Origin: Streptomyces lydicus
GTDB lineage: Bacteria; Actinomycetota; Actinomycetes; Streptomycetales; Streptomycetaceae
Direction: 5' to 3'
DNA: 64,000 nucleotides
Assembly: GCF_001729485.1 (NCBI RefSeq)
Contig: NZ_CP017157.1
Coordinates: forward strand, 868,001-932,000
Part shown: in pieces, positions 28,131 through 36,445 of the stretch
Layout: the number at the start of each line of letters is the position of its first letter
Position numbering within the stretch: the stretch's first letter is position 1
The notes under the pieces: model-generated
What the model was told of the DNA's origin: nothing
Database searches by the model: none
Seen by the model: only the letters and a program-made list of their open reading frames with translations
Made by a program: the position numbers and the translations under genes

Positions 28131-29044
28131 GGGCGGGCTCCTTTCGTCGGGCCCAGCAGGCGGGCCGGATTGGCGGTGCGCAGGGCGTGGACGGCGGCCT
28201 CCGCGCCGAGGTCGGGGATCACCGGCCGGGCGTACGGGCGGTCGCTGCCGCTGACGACCACGTCGATGCCGGCGGCCCGGACCAGGGCGTCCACCGCGCG
28301 GGTCCCGTACGAGGAGGTCTCGTAGAAGACGCGGTGGTCCACCCGGCCGCGGTCCGCTCCGCCGCCGCGGGCCACCAGCCGTTCGCCGTGCAGCGGCGCC
28401 AGGCCCGCCAGCGCCGCGAAGCAGACCCGCAGCCCGGGGTGGCGCGGCCGGCCGAAGGCGCGGAAGGCGAACCACGCGGCGTGCATCTGATGGACGTACG
28501 GGACCAGTGCCGGCCACCAGGCGGGCGCGCCGGGCGGTGCGGCCGGGGCGGCGCCGGGGTGCACGAACAGCGGCTTGTCCAGCTCGGTGAGGACGTCCAG
28601 CAGCGGGGCGCAGCGGTCCCACCCCGCGGCGTCGAGCAGTGCGGTGGCGGGCAGTTGCAGGCCCACGCAGCCGCGCCGCAGCACGTCCCGCAGCGCGCCG
28701 GTGTCCGGGCCGGGCGCGGACAGCCGGGCCGCGGCCCAGGCGCCGAAGGGGGCGGGCAGCTCCAGCGCGCCGTCGTGGAACGCGGCGAGCAGCGGGTCGG
28801 CCTCCTCGGGCGGCAGGTACTCGACGCCGAGCGGGCTGGAGAGCGACACCAGGGCCAGGTCGAGGCCGTCGGCGCGGGCGAGCGCGGTGCGGGACGCGAC
28901 GTCGTGGTCGGCGGGGGCGACGTCGTACGGCGGCTCGCCGGGCAGGTGCAGGGTCCAGCCGTCGAGCCGGGGCGGCGCCTCGCGGGCCCGCAGCAGGGCG
29001 AGGAACGCGGCCGGCCAGAGGTGCTGGTGGACATCGGTGGGCAC
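28127..29044 (-). CDS. Amidohydrolase family protein (TIM-barrel)
   Basis: This 305-aa protein starts with TDVHQHLWP, the metal-binding H-x-H motif of amidohydrolase-2 enzymes. It also has KPLFVHPGAAP, a histidine-bearing middle (PYVHQMHAAWFAFRAFGR), FYETSSYG and a late GSDRPYARP aspartate. Family members are hydrolases or decarboxylases; the substrate is unknown. The GTG at 29044 is preceded by GAGGAGG with 9-nt spacing, so the in-frame extension to 29071 is rejected. The stop overlaps the cysteine dioxygenase start, suggesting a shared thiol or sulfur pathway. Confidence 0.8.
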   Translation of the reverse strand: MPTDVHQHLWPAAFLALLRAREAPPRLDGWTLHLPGEPPYDVAPADHDVASRTALARADGLDLALVSLSSPLGVEYLPPEEADPLLAAFHDGALELPAPFGAWAAARLSAPGPDTGALRDVLRRGCVGLQLPATALLDAAGWDRCAPLLDVLTELDKPLFVHPGAAPAAPPGAPAWWPALVPYVHQMHAAWFAFRAFGRPRHPGLRVCFAALAGLAPLHGERLVARGGGADRGRVDHRVFYETSSYGTRAVDALVRAAGIDVVVSGSDRPYARPVIPDLGAEAAVHALRTANPARLLGPTKGARP

Positions 29045-29060
29045 GGACGCCGACCTCCTC

Positions 29061-29109
29061 AACCGCTTCACTTAACCGCTTCACTGATACGTTTAAGTGA
29101 AGCGGTTAA
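29061..29109. promoter_or_regulatory. Triple operator between the amidohydrolase operon and the LacI-type regulator
   Basis: AACCGCTTCACT occurs at 29061-29072 and 29074-29085 as a direct repeat, and inverted (AGTGAAGCGGTT) at 29096-29107. Copies two and three form a perfect 14-bp inverted repeat, TTAACCGCTTCACT-N10-AGTGAAGCGGTTAA. The patch is much richer in A and T than its surroundings and directly abuts the ribosome binding site of the amidohydrolase. The divergent LacI-family protein is the obvious binder. Confidence 0.75.
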
Positions 29110-29202
29110 CAAGGAGCGCTGTCAAGCCTGCGCCGGAGCCGCCGGGTGTCCGACCCGCCTCGTGCGCCGGGCCGGGGCGCCTCCTTGGGTAGGCTTCCTG
29201 GC

Positions 29203-30246
29203 ATGGCCAGGCCCAATAAGCGCACCACCCTCCGCGAGGTGGCCGAGGCCACCGGACTCTCCACCGCCGCCGTCTCCTACGCGCTGCGCGGCAAGCACGT
29301 CTCCAAGGAGACCGAGGAGCGGGTGCGCAAGGCCGCCGCCGAACTCGGCTACGAGGCCGACCCGATCGCCCGCGCCCTCGCCAGCGGCCGCACCAGCACC
29401 GTCGGTGTGCTCGCCGGTGACCTCCAGGACCTCTGGCAGCAGCAGCTGATGGCCGCCATAGGGCGCGAGCTGCTGGCCGGCGACCGCTATGCGCTGATCC
29501 TCGACGCGGGCGGCGACCCGGCCCGCGAGCTGACCCTCGCCAAGCAGCTGCGCGACCAGCGCGTCGACGGTCTGCTGGTCTCGCCCGTCGACCCGTCCGC
29601 CGAGGGCTGGGCGGTGATCGCCGACGCGGTGCCGGTGGTCTCCATCGGCGACGCGCTGAGCCGCGCCCGTACCGCGGGCGAGGTGCTCTTCGACAACCGC
29701 GCCGGCATCGACGCCGTGCTCGACTACCTGCGCGGCCTGGGCCACCGCCGGGTCACGGTGCTCACCCCCACCGGCCCCTCCACCCCCGACCGCCCCGCCG
29801 ACGTCTATGTCCGCGAGGCCGCCGACCGGCTCGGCCTCGGTGTCGAAGTGGTGCCCTGCGCGCAGGAGTTGAGCGAGGCGACCGCGGTCGCCCGCCGGGT
29901 GCTGACCAACAGCCCCGACGGCCGCCGGCCCGCCGGTCCCGGCCTCGCCCCGCCCACCGCCGTCTTCTGCTTCTCCGACTCCATCGCCTACGGCGTCTAC
30001 GCGGCCGCCGCCGAAGCGTCCCTCACCGTGGGCCGCGACCTGTCCGTCGTCGGCTTCGACGACCACCCGGTCTCCCGTGTGCTGACCCCGCCGCTGACCA
30101 CCGTCGACTGGGGCCTCGGGGACATCGCCAAGGAGGCCGCCCGGCTCGCGGTCGCCGCCATCGAGGGCCGGCGGGTCCGCCGCAAGCGCATCCTGTGCGC
30201 GCCCCGCCTGTCGGAGCGGGGGTCGGCGGTGCGGGTCACCGACTGA
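29203..30246 (+). CDS. LacI-family transcriptional regulator
   Basis: This 347-aa repressor has an N-terminal helix-turn-helix (TLREVAEATGLSTAAVSYALRG, about 9-30) and hinge (VRKAAAELGYEADPIARALASGRT). A periplasmic-binding-protein-like ligand domain follows (about 62-345, with VGVLAGDL, DGLLVSPVD, FCFSDSIAYGVYAAAAEA and VVGFDDHPVSRVLTPPLTTV). It probably controls the divergent amidohydrolase/cysteine dioxygenase operon through the triple operator at 29061-29109, and perhaps itself. A TAGGCT -10 box at 29190-29195 lies seven bases before the ATG, so translation is probably leaderless. The ligand is unknown. Confidence 0.92.
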   Translation: MARPNKRTTLREVAEATGLSTAAVSYALRGKHVSKETEERVRKAAAELGYEADPIARALASGRTSTVGVLAGDLQDLWQQQLMAAIGRELLAGDRYALILDAGGDPARELTLAKQLRDQRVDGLLVSPVDPSAEGWAVIADAVPVVSIGDALSRARTAGEVLFDNRAGIDAVLDYLRGLGHRRVTVLTPTGPSTPDRPADVYVREAADRLGLGVEVVPCAQELSEATAVARRVLTNSPDGRRPAGPGLAPPTAVFCFSDSIAYGVYAAAAEASLTVGRDLSVVGFDDHPVSRVLTPPLTTVDWGLGDIAKEAARLAVAAIEGRRVRRKRILCAPRLSERGSAVRVTD

Positions 30247-30270
30247 GGGGCGTTCGCCGGGTGGCCGCGG

Positions 30271-30873
30271 TCAGTGCCGTCGCCGGGCGTGCAGCATCAG
30301 CCAGTCGCGGTGGGTGGTCCACCGGGTGTCCCCGGTCACCTCGAAGCCCGCGTCGGCCAGCAGCCCGGTGAGCGGCGCGAGGCGGTGCCGCACGTACCAG
30401 CGCCGCAGCTCCGGGGCGTAGGGGACGGCCTCCCAGTCCTCGCCGTCGCCCTCGGCGAGGCTCAGCACGAGACGGCCGCCCGGCCGTACGACCCGGGCGA
30501 ACTCGGCCAGCACCCCGGGCACTTCGGGGCGCGGAATGTGCAGCAGGGCGGCCACGCACCACACCGCGTCGACGGCCGACGGGGCCAGCGGCAGGGCGCG
30601 CATGTCGGCCTGGACGAGGCCGGGGACGCCGCCGGCGGCGAGCATCTCGCGGGACAGGTCGAAGCCGGTGGCCCGGAAGCCGCGTTCGCGCAGCAGACGG
30701 GTGTGGTGGCCGGGCCCGCAGCCGATGTCCGCGAGCACCGCCCCGGCGGGGAGCAGCCCGGCGAGCCGGTCGGCCTCGGCGGTGACCGCTGCCGGGGTGG
30801 ACCGCCAGCGCCGGGCGTACGCGGCGGCGATGGCGTCGTACGTCTCGCGCGTGGTGGCGGCGAAGTCGGTCAT
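30271..30873 (-). CDS. Class I SAM-dependent methyltransferase
   Basis: This 200-aa protein has the Methyltransf_11 core: YDAIAAAYARRW at the N-terminus, the SAM-binding LADIGCGPGHHTRLL motif (about 47-61), FDLSREML (motif II), VQADMRALPL (motif III) and RPGGRLVLSLAEGDGE. The substrate is unknown. It is converging on the LacI gene with a 24-base gap and is not clearly in an operon with the transporter genes at 30966, which lie upstream on the same strand with a 92-nt gap. Confidence 0.85.
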   Translation of the reverse strand: MTDFAATTRETYDAIAAAYARRWRSTPAAVTAEADRLAGLLPAGAVLADIGCGPGHHTRLLRERGFRATGFDLSREMLAAGGVPGLVQADMRALPLAPSAVDAVWCVAALLHIPRPEVPGVLAEFARVVRPGGRLVLSLAEGDGEDWEAVPYAPELRRWYVRHRLAPLTGLLADAGFEVTGDTRWTTHRDWLMLHARRRH

Positions 30874-30965
30874 GGCCGCACCTTACGGCTCCCGGGCGGC
30901 CCGGCCGAGGGGCTGGACGGCGCCGGCCGCCCGCCACCGACCGCCGGGCGGTGGCGGGTGGCGCC

Positions 30966-31892
30966 TCACCCCAGCTTGTGCTTCTTGAGCCAGGCGTCCG
31001 CCACCCGGTCGGGGTCCTGCTTGTCCTTGTCGACGAGGCGGTTGAGCTGGGTGAGATCGTCGGTCGTCAGGGCGTTGCCCAGCCGGGCGAGCGCCTTGCG
31101 CACCTTGGAGTCGGCCTTGCGGGCGGCGATCAGCGGAACGATGTGCTGGGCGGGAATGAGGTGCTTGGGATCCGCCAGCAGCACCCAGCCGTTCTCCGCG
31201 GTGTCGACGTCGGTGGTGAAGACGTTGGCGACGTCGACATCGCCCTTCTTCAATGCGCCCTTGACCAGCGGGCCGGACGAATCCAGCGCCTTGAATTCCT
31301 TGAATTCCACCCCGTACTGCTCCTTGAGGCCGACGACCCCGACGACCCGCTTCTTCATTTCGGCGGCGGCACCGAAGGTCAGCTTCCCGTTGACCTTGCG
31401 CAGGTCGGCGAGCGTTCTGAGGCCGTAGCGGTCGGCGGTCTCCCGGGTGACGGCGAAGCTGTCGCGGTCCTCGGCGGCCGCGTAGGGGAGCACCTCCAGG
31501 CCGTCGGGGACCACCGTGGCCAGCGCGTTCTGCATCGCGCCCGCCTCGGTCTCGGTGGCCTTCTTGTCGAGGTAGAGCAGCAGGCTGCCCTGGTATTCGG
31601 GGAGCATGTCGATGTCGCCGGAGCGCAGCGCGGGCACCACGATCTCGCGGGAGCCGAGGTTGGGCTTGACGGTGGCCTTGACCCCGGCTGCGGCCAGCAC
31701 GCCCGCGTAGAGGTAGCCGAGGACCTGGTTCTCGGTGAAGTTGGCGGTGCCGATGACGAGTCCGCCGCTGCTGCTCCCGCTGTCGCCGCCGGCGCCGTCC
31801 CCCTTGAGGGAGGTGATGCCGGAGGAACAGGCGGCCAGCGCCGGGGCGGACGCCCCGGCGAGCAGCGCGGCGAGGACGGAACGACGGTTCAT
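30966..31892 (-). CDS. Quaternary-amine-type ABC transporter, substrate-binding lipoprotein
   Basis: This 308-aa lipoprotein has a signal peptide with lipobox LAAC (lipidated C22) and a Gly/Ser linker. The OpuAC/ProX-type binding domain follows (VIGTANFTENQVLGYLYAGVL, PEYQGSLLLYL, DPKHLIPAQHIVPLI, LNRLVDKDKQDP). The family binds glycine betaine, choline, carnitine, proline betaine or, in HutX, histidine. The aromatic-cage residues cannot be confirmed without an alignment. It is last in a four-gene minus-strand operon after two permeases and an ATPase. Confidence 0.88.
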   Translation of the reverse strand: MNRRSVLAALLAGASAPALAACSSGITSLKGDGAGGDSGSSSGGLVIGTANFTENQVLGYLYAGVLAAAGVKATVKPNLGSREIVVPALRSGDIDMLPEYQGSLLLYLDKKATETEAGAMQNALATVVPDGLEVLPYAAAEDRDSFAVTRETADRYGLRTLADLRKVNGKLTFGAAAEMKKRVVGVVGLKEQYGVEFKEFKALDSSGPLVKGALKKGDVDVANVFTTDVDTAENGWVLLADPKHLIPAQHIVPLIAARKADSKVRKALARLGNALTTDDLTQLNRLVDKDKQDPDRVADAWLKKHKLG

Positions 31893-31968
31893 GGGCGGGG
31901 CTCCTCGGGACGTACGGACGGGGGCGGGGCGGCGCTCCCCCGACGGGCCGCGGCGGGGGCGGCGGGCA

Positions 31969-32640
31969 TCAGCGGGCGGTGGCCGGGCGGCCGCGGAACA
32001 GCAGCCGGGTCAGGCCGCCCAGCGCCAGGTCGGCGACGACGGCGAGCACCGCGACCAGGGCCGCGCCGCCGAGCACCTGCACCAGATCGCGCTGCGCCAG
32101 GCCGTCGAAGACGTAGCGGCCCAGCCCGCCGAAGCTGACGTAGGCGGCGATGGTGGCGGTGGCGACGACCTGCACGGTCGCCAGCCGTACGCCGGTCATG
32201 ATCAGCGGCAGCGCCAGCGGGAGTTCGACCTGCCAGAGGATCTGCCGGCCGCGCAGCCCCACGCCCTTGGCGGCGTCCTTGACCTCCGGGTCGACCGCGG
32301 CCATCCCCGCGTAGGTGTTCGTGATGATCACCGGCACCGCGAGGGCGACCAGGGAGACGTACACCGGCCACACGCTCAGCCCGCCGGCCAGGAAGACGAG
32401 CGTCACCAGGCCGACGGTGGGCAGCGCGCGGCCGAAGGAGGAGAGGTTCACGGCGAGGAAGGCGCCGCGGCCGGTGTGCCCGATGAGCAGGCCGACGGGC
32501 AGCGCGATCACGGCCGCGGCGAGGGTGGCGAGCACCGAGTACTCCAGGTGCTCCAGGACGCGGGCGGCGATGCCCTCGGGGCCCGACCACTGGGCCGGGC
32601 TGGTCAGCCAGGACGCGAGGTTCTTCAACAGTTCGAGCAT
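31969..32640 (-). CDS. Quaternary-amine-type ABC transporter permease
   Basis: This 223-aa permease has five or six membrane segments and the BPD_transp_1 signature. The EAA-type loop is visible as DPEVKDAAKGVGLRGRQILWQVELPLALPLIMTGVRLATV, followed by AAYVSFGGLGRYVFDGLAQRD, which is characteristic of OpuCB/OpuCD and ProW subunits. It pairs with the second permease seven bases upstream. Together with the ATPase and lipoprotein it forms a complete importer. Confidence 0.9.
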   Translation of the reverse strand: MLELLKNLASWLTSPAQWSGPEGIAARVLEHLEYSVLATLAAAVIALPVGLLIGHTGRGAFLAVNLSSFGRALPTVGLVTLVFLAGGLSVWPVYVSLVALAVPVIITNTYAGMAAVDPEVKDAAKGVGLRGRQILWQVELPLALPLIMTGVRLATVQVVATATIAAYVSFGGLGRYVFDGLAQRDLVQVLGGAALVAVLAVVADLALGGLTRLLFRGRPATAR

Positions 32641-32647
32641 CGGTGCG

Positions 32648-33355
32648 TCACGCTCGCTTCCACAGCTTGAGGGCGGCCGGCAGCTTCCCGAACGGCGACG
32701 TCGCGGCGCGCGGCCGGGCGGTGCCGCGCCGCCAGGGGGTGCACAGCCACTGGACGGTCACCAGCAGCGCGTCGGCGACCAGGGCGAGCAGCAGGGTCAG
32801 GACCACACCGGCGACGACCGGGGTGGGGAAGTTGCGCTGGAAGCCGTCGGTGAAGAGCTGGCCGAGGCCGCCGTAGCCGATGTAACTCGCCACGCTGACC
32901 AGGGAGATGGACATGACGGTGGCGACCCGTACGCCCGCCATGATCACCGGAAGGGCGAGCGGCAGCTCGACGGTGAGCAGGGTGCGCAGCGGCTTCGTGC
33001 CCATCGCCCTGGACGCCTCGCGTGCCTTGACGGGCACCGCGTCCAGGCCCTCGACGGTGTTCCGTACGAGCACCACCAGGGTGTAGGCGGTCAGGCCGAC
33101 GATCGCGGTGGTGCGGGTCAGCCCGGTGACCGGCAGCAGCAGCACGAAGAAGGCGAGGGAGGGAATGGTGTAGAGGATGTTGGAGGCGCCGAGGACGAAG
33201 GCGCGCAACGGCCGTACGCGGTGCGCGAGGACCGCCAGCGGCAGCGCGATCAGCAGGCCGAGGAGGACGGCGGGCACGGCGGTGGCGAGGTGGTCCGCGG
33301 TCAGCCGGATCATCTCGTCGGCGTGGTCGGGGAACCAGCCCCATTCGATGGTCAT
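32648..33355 (-). CDS. Quaternary-amine-type ABC transporter permease
   Basis: This 235-aa permease is paralogous to the one at 31969. It has SNILYTIPSLAFFVLLLPV, the EAA loop in VKAREASRAMGTKPLRTLLTVELPLALPVIMAGVRVATV, and ASYIGYGGLGQLFTDGFQRN. The ATG overlaps the stop of the ATPase gene (ATGA), which implies coupled translation. Two different permeases with one ATPase is the OpuB/OpuC layout. Confidence 0.9.
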   Translation of the reverse strand: MTIEWGWFPDHADEMIRLTADHLATAVPAVLLGLLIALPLAVLAHRVRPLRAFVLGASNILYTIPSLAFFVLLLPVTGLTRTTAIVGLTAYTLVVLVRNTVEGLDAVPVKAREASRAMGTKPLRTLLTVELPLALPVIMAGVRVATVMSISLVSVASYIGYGGLGQLFTDGFQRNFPTPVVAGVVLTLLLALVADALLVTVQWLCTPWRRGTARPRAATSPFGKLPAALKLWKRA

Positions 33356-34533
33356 GCGGGACGCTCCGTGGCGGTGCCCGCGGGTGCGGTGGCGTCCGTG
33401 GCCGCGGCCCCGGCGGTGCCCGCGGGCGTCGGGGTGCCCGCGGCCTCCGCGTGGCTGCGGCCGGCCCGGTCGTGGATCGCCTCGCGCGAGGTGATCCCGG
33501 TCAGCACGCCGTCCGCGGAGACCCGGGCGACCGCGCCGGCCGGCGAGGAGACCGCCTCGTTGAGCGCCGACAGCAGGGAGTCGGTGTCGCGCAGCGGCCG
33601 TACGGGCGCCAGCGCGGCCTCGCCCGCGGTGCCGCCGGCGGGCAGCGCGTCGGTGTCGAGCCAGCCCAGCGGCTCCCCGCGCGCGGAGGTCACCAGGCGC
33701 CAGCGCCCGCCGTCGCGGGGCACCGCACCGGCCGGCTCGTCCGCGGGTATCGCCCGGCCGGGCGCGGAGGGCACATCGGCCAGGCTGGTGAGCGAGAGCA
33801 GCTTGAGCCCGCGCTCGGCGCCCAGGAAGTCGGCGACGAAGTCATCGGCGGGCCGGGCCAGCAGCTCGGCGGGTGCGGCGCACTGGACGAGCCGGCCGCC
33901 GGTGCGGAAGACCGCGATCCGGTCGCCGAGGCGGACCGCCTCGTCGATGTCGTGGGTGACGAACACGACGGTCTTGCGCAGCTCCTCCTGGAGCCGCAGC
34001 AGCTCGTTCTGCAACTGGGTGCGGACGACCGGGTCGACCGCGCCGAACGGCTCGTCCATCAGCAGCACCGGCGGGTCGGCGGCCAGCGCCCGGGCCACCC
34101 CGACGCGCTGCTGCTGGCCGCCGGAGAGCTGGTGCGGATAGCGCTTGCCGGCGTCCGCGGGCAGCCCCACCAGCTCCAGCAGCTCGGCGGCGCGGGCGCG
34201 GGCCTTGCGCCGGCCCCAGCCCAGCAGCAGCGGGACGGTCGCGATGTTGTCGAGGACCGTACGGTGAGGGAAGAGACCGGACTGCTGGATGACGTAGCCG
34301 ATGCCGCGGCGCAGCTCGGCGGCGTCCGCCTCCAGGATGTCGCGGCCGCCGACGCTGATCGTGCCGGAGGTCGGCTCGACCATGCGGTTCACCATCCGCA
34401 GGGTGGTCGTCTTGCCGCATCCGGACGAGCCGACGAGGACGGTGACGCCGCCCTCGGGGAGGTCCAGGGACAGCTCGTCCACGGCGGTGGTGCCATTCGG
34501 GTATCGCTTGCTGACTGCGTCGAACTTGATCAT
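33352..34533 (-). CDS. Quaternary-amine-type ABC transporter ATPase with C-terminal CBS region
   Basis: This 393-aa ATPase is of the OpuCA/ProV type. Motifs are Walker A GSSGCGKTTTLRMVNR, IGYVIQQSGLFPHRTVLDNIATVP, signature LSGGQQQRVGVARAL, Walker B VLLMDEPFGAVDP and FVTHDIDEAVRLGDRIAVF. The C-terminal ~140 residues contain a CBS-like part (RDTDSLLSALNEAVSS, RVSADGVLTGITSREAI). In the family these sense ionic strength or c-di-AMP. AAGGGG precedes the ATG. The promoter nearly duplicates that of the NCS1 permease, and the gene diverges from the lyase homologue at 34763. Confidence 0.92.
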   Translation of the reverse strand: MIKFDAVSKRYPNGTTAVDELSLDLPEGGVTVLVGSSGCGKTTTLRMVNRMVEPTSGTISVGGRDILEADAAELRRGIGYVIQQSGLFPHRTVLDNIATVPLLLGWGRRKARARAAELLELVGLPADAGKRYPHQLSGGQQQRVGVARALAADPPVLLMDEPFGAVDPVVRTQLQNELLRLQEELRKTVVFVTHDIDEAVRLGDRIAVFRTGGRLVQCAAPAELLARPADDFVADFLGAERGLKLLSLTSLADVPSAPGRAIPADEPAGAVPRDGGRWRLVTSARGEPLGWLDTDALPAGGTAGEAALAPVRPLRDTDSLLSALNEAVSSPAGAVARVSADGVLTGITSREAIHDRAGRSHAEAAGTPTPAGTAGAAATDATAPAGTATERPA

Positions 34534-34550
34534 CCGCTGCCCCTTGCCCG

Positions 34551-34605
34551 GCCTGCATAGTGTCATGCAGAGTCTTAGGCGTGTGAATAGAAGTCAATAG
34601 GCGGA
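34551..34605 (-). promoter_or_regulatory. Promoter and palindromic operator of the quaternary-amine-type transporter operon
   Basis: Reading the minus strand, CTATTGACT gives a TTGACT -35 box, followed by TCTATTCAC and TAAGACT (a possible -10). The palindrome CCTGCAT-N6-ATGCAG (34552-34570) ends 19 nt before the ATG. Spacing, palindrome and the TTGAC/ATTCAC block match the NCS1 permease promoter at 27418-27472. Confidence 0.6.
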
Positions 34606-34762
34606 AGTAAATCGTTCGTTACCTCGCGTGGTGACGGCGCGCGATACCCACGAGTTCTCTTCTGAATTCGCCTCGTACTTCGCTTCACCGTACGGAACGT
34701 GGTGTCGGACTTTCGTTCACAAAGCGCGTTATAAGAGGGAGTTGAGCGCCTTGGTTTCCCAC

Positions 34763-36247
34763 ATGCTGGACACCGGCCGACGGGCCGGCCGGCGCATCAC
34801 GCTCGACGGCACCGGTCTGCACACCGCGGACATCACGGCCCTCGCGGAGCGCACCGCCCGCCCCGCACCGCCCGACCCCAAGGCGTTCGCCCGCGCCGAG
34901 GAATCCTGGGAGACCGCCCGCCGCCTCGCCGCCACCGGCCGCGTCTACGGGCGCAGCACCGGCGTCGGCGCGAACCGCACGGAGGACGTCGGGGCCGCCG
35001 ACGCCGCCCACGGACTCCGCCTGCTGCGCAGCCACGCCGGCGCGATCGGCGACCCGCTGCCCGCCCGCGAGGTCCGCGCCATGCTCGTGGTGCGGGTCAA
35101 CCAGCTGCTGGCGGGCGGCGCCGGCCTCAACCCCGCCGTCATCACCGCGCTCCTCGCCGCGCTGGACTCGGGCGCGCACCCGGTCGTCAACGAGCACGGC
35201 GCGGTCGGCACCGGGGACCTCGCCGCCCTCGCCCAGACCGGACTCGCGCTGGCCGGCGAACACCCCTGGACGTGTGCGCCCGGCGCCCGGGCACCGGCAC
35301 CGCTCGCCCTCGACAACAACGACGCCCTGGCCCTGATCAGCAGCAACGCCCTCACCCTCGGCCAGTCCGCGCTCGCCCTGGACGAACTCCGCCGCCTGCT
35401 GGCCGCCTCGCTGCCGGTCGCCGCACTCTCCCTGCTCGCGGTCGGCGGCTCCCACGAACCCTTCGCCGAACCGGTGATGCTGGCCCGCCCGCACCGCGGC
35501 TCCGCGGCCGCCGCCACCCGTATGCGCACCCTCGCGGGCGTACCGCCGCGCCCCGCCCCGCCGCTGGGACGCATCCAGGACCCCTACGGCTTCCGCTGCC
35601 TCCCGCAGATCCACGGCCCCGCGCTCGACGCCGCCGACGCCCTCGACGAAATCCTCACCGTGGAGGTCAACGCCGCCGCCGAGAACCCCCTGATCAGCAT
35701 CGAGGACCAGGCCGCCTACCACCACGGCAACTTCTACGCCGCCCATGCGGCGCTCGCCCTCGACACCTTCCGCCTCGCCGTCCTGCAGACGGCCCGGCTG
35801 TCCACCGCCCGCCTGGCCGCGCTCTCCGAGCCGGACTTCACCCGGCTGCGGCCCTTCCTGGGCGACGCCGCCCCGGCCAGCTCCGGCGTGATGATCCTCG
35901 AATACGCGGCCGGCGCGGCCCTCGGGGAGATGCGCGCGGTCTCCCACCCGGCCTCCCTCGGCCACGCCGTGCTCTCCCGGGGCGTCGAGGAGCAGGCCAG
36001 CTTCGCCTCCCTGGCCGCCCGCCAGACCCTGCGTGCCTGCACGTACTACCGTCAGGTGCTCGCCTGCGAACTGGTCGCCGCCGTCCGCGCGCTGCGCATG
36101 CGCTCCCTCGAACCCGACCCGGGCCTCCCGCTGACCGACGCCTACCACCTCGCCGCCGACGCCCTCGACCCCCGCATGGAGGACCGCCCTCTGACCGCCG
36201 ACGTCGCGGTCGCGGTGGGGCTGCTCGACGAGCTGGCACGGATATGA
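34763..36247 (+). CDS. Aromatic amino acid lyase (HAL/PAL) homologue with an altered MIO triad
   Basis: This 494-aa protein has the fold signatures of histidine/phenylalanine ammonia-lyases. ITLDGTGL opens it, then VYGRSTGVGANR (the YGVNTGFG block), LVVRVNQLLAGGAGL, QDPYGFRCLPQIHGPALDA, NAAAENPLI and SSGVMILEYAAGAALGEM. The triad that normally cyclises to the MIO prosthetic group (Ala-Ser-Gly in GASGDLAPL) reads GTGDLAAL at residues 149-151, so serine is replaced. Classical ammonia elimination is therefore doubtful. Upstream codons from 34628 have low GC and no homology, so I start at ATG 34763. It diverges from the transporter operon. Confidence 0.85.
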   Translation: MLDTGRRAGRRITLDGTGLHTADITALAERTARPAPPDPKAFARAEESWETARRLAATGRVYGRSTGVGANRTEDVGAADAAHGLRLLRSHAGAIGDPLPAREVRAMLVVRVNQLLAGGAGLNPAVITALLAALDSGAHPVVNEHGAVGTGDLAALAQTGLALAGEHPWTCAPGARAPAPLALDNNDALALISSNALTLGQSALALDELRRLLAASLPVAALSLLAVGGSHEPFAEPVMLARPHRGSAAAATRMRTLAGVPPRPAPPLGRIQDPYGFRCLPQIHGPALDAADALDEILTVEVNAAAENPLISIEDQAAYHHGNFYAAHAALALDTFRLAVLQTARLSTARLAALSEPDFTRLRPFLGDAAPASSGVMILEYAAGAALGEMRAVSHPASLGHAVLSRGVEEQASFASLAARQTLRACTYYRQVLACELVAAVRALRMRSLEPDPGLPLTDAYHLAADALDPRMEDRPLTADVAVAVGLLDELARI

Positions 36248-36445
36248 GGGGGCGGCGATGACGGGCACGGTGGGGGTGACGGGCACGGTGGTGCTGCCCT
36301 CGGCCCGGGGCGCGGGCCCCGGGGCCGGGGCGACGGGCCCGTCCGGCGCGCTCATGATGCGTCGTGCGGGTCGGCGCGGGCCAGAAGTTCCGTACAGTCG
36401 GTCGACACAGGACAAGGCCCCCGAACGGGCCGGGAAGAAGAGGCG

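Noticed and set aside
34628..34762. Upstream start for the HAL homologue
   Set aside because: The codons in this stretch have low third-position GC unlike the rest of the gene, and homology begins only at about 34790.
34763..36247. Calling this gene hutH
   Set aside because: The Ala-Ser-Gly triad needed for the MIO group is absent, so the assignment would be unsafe.
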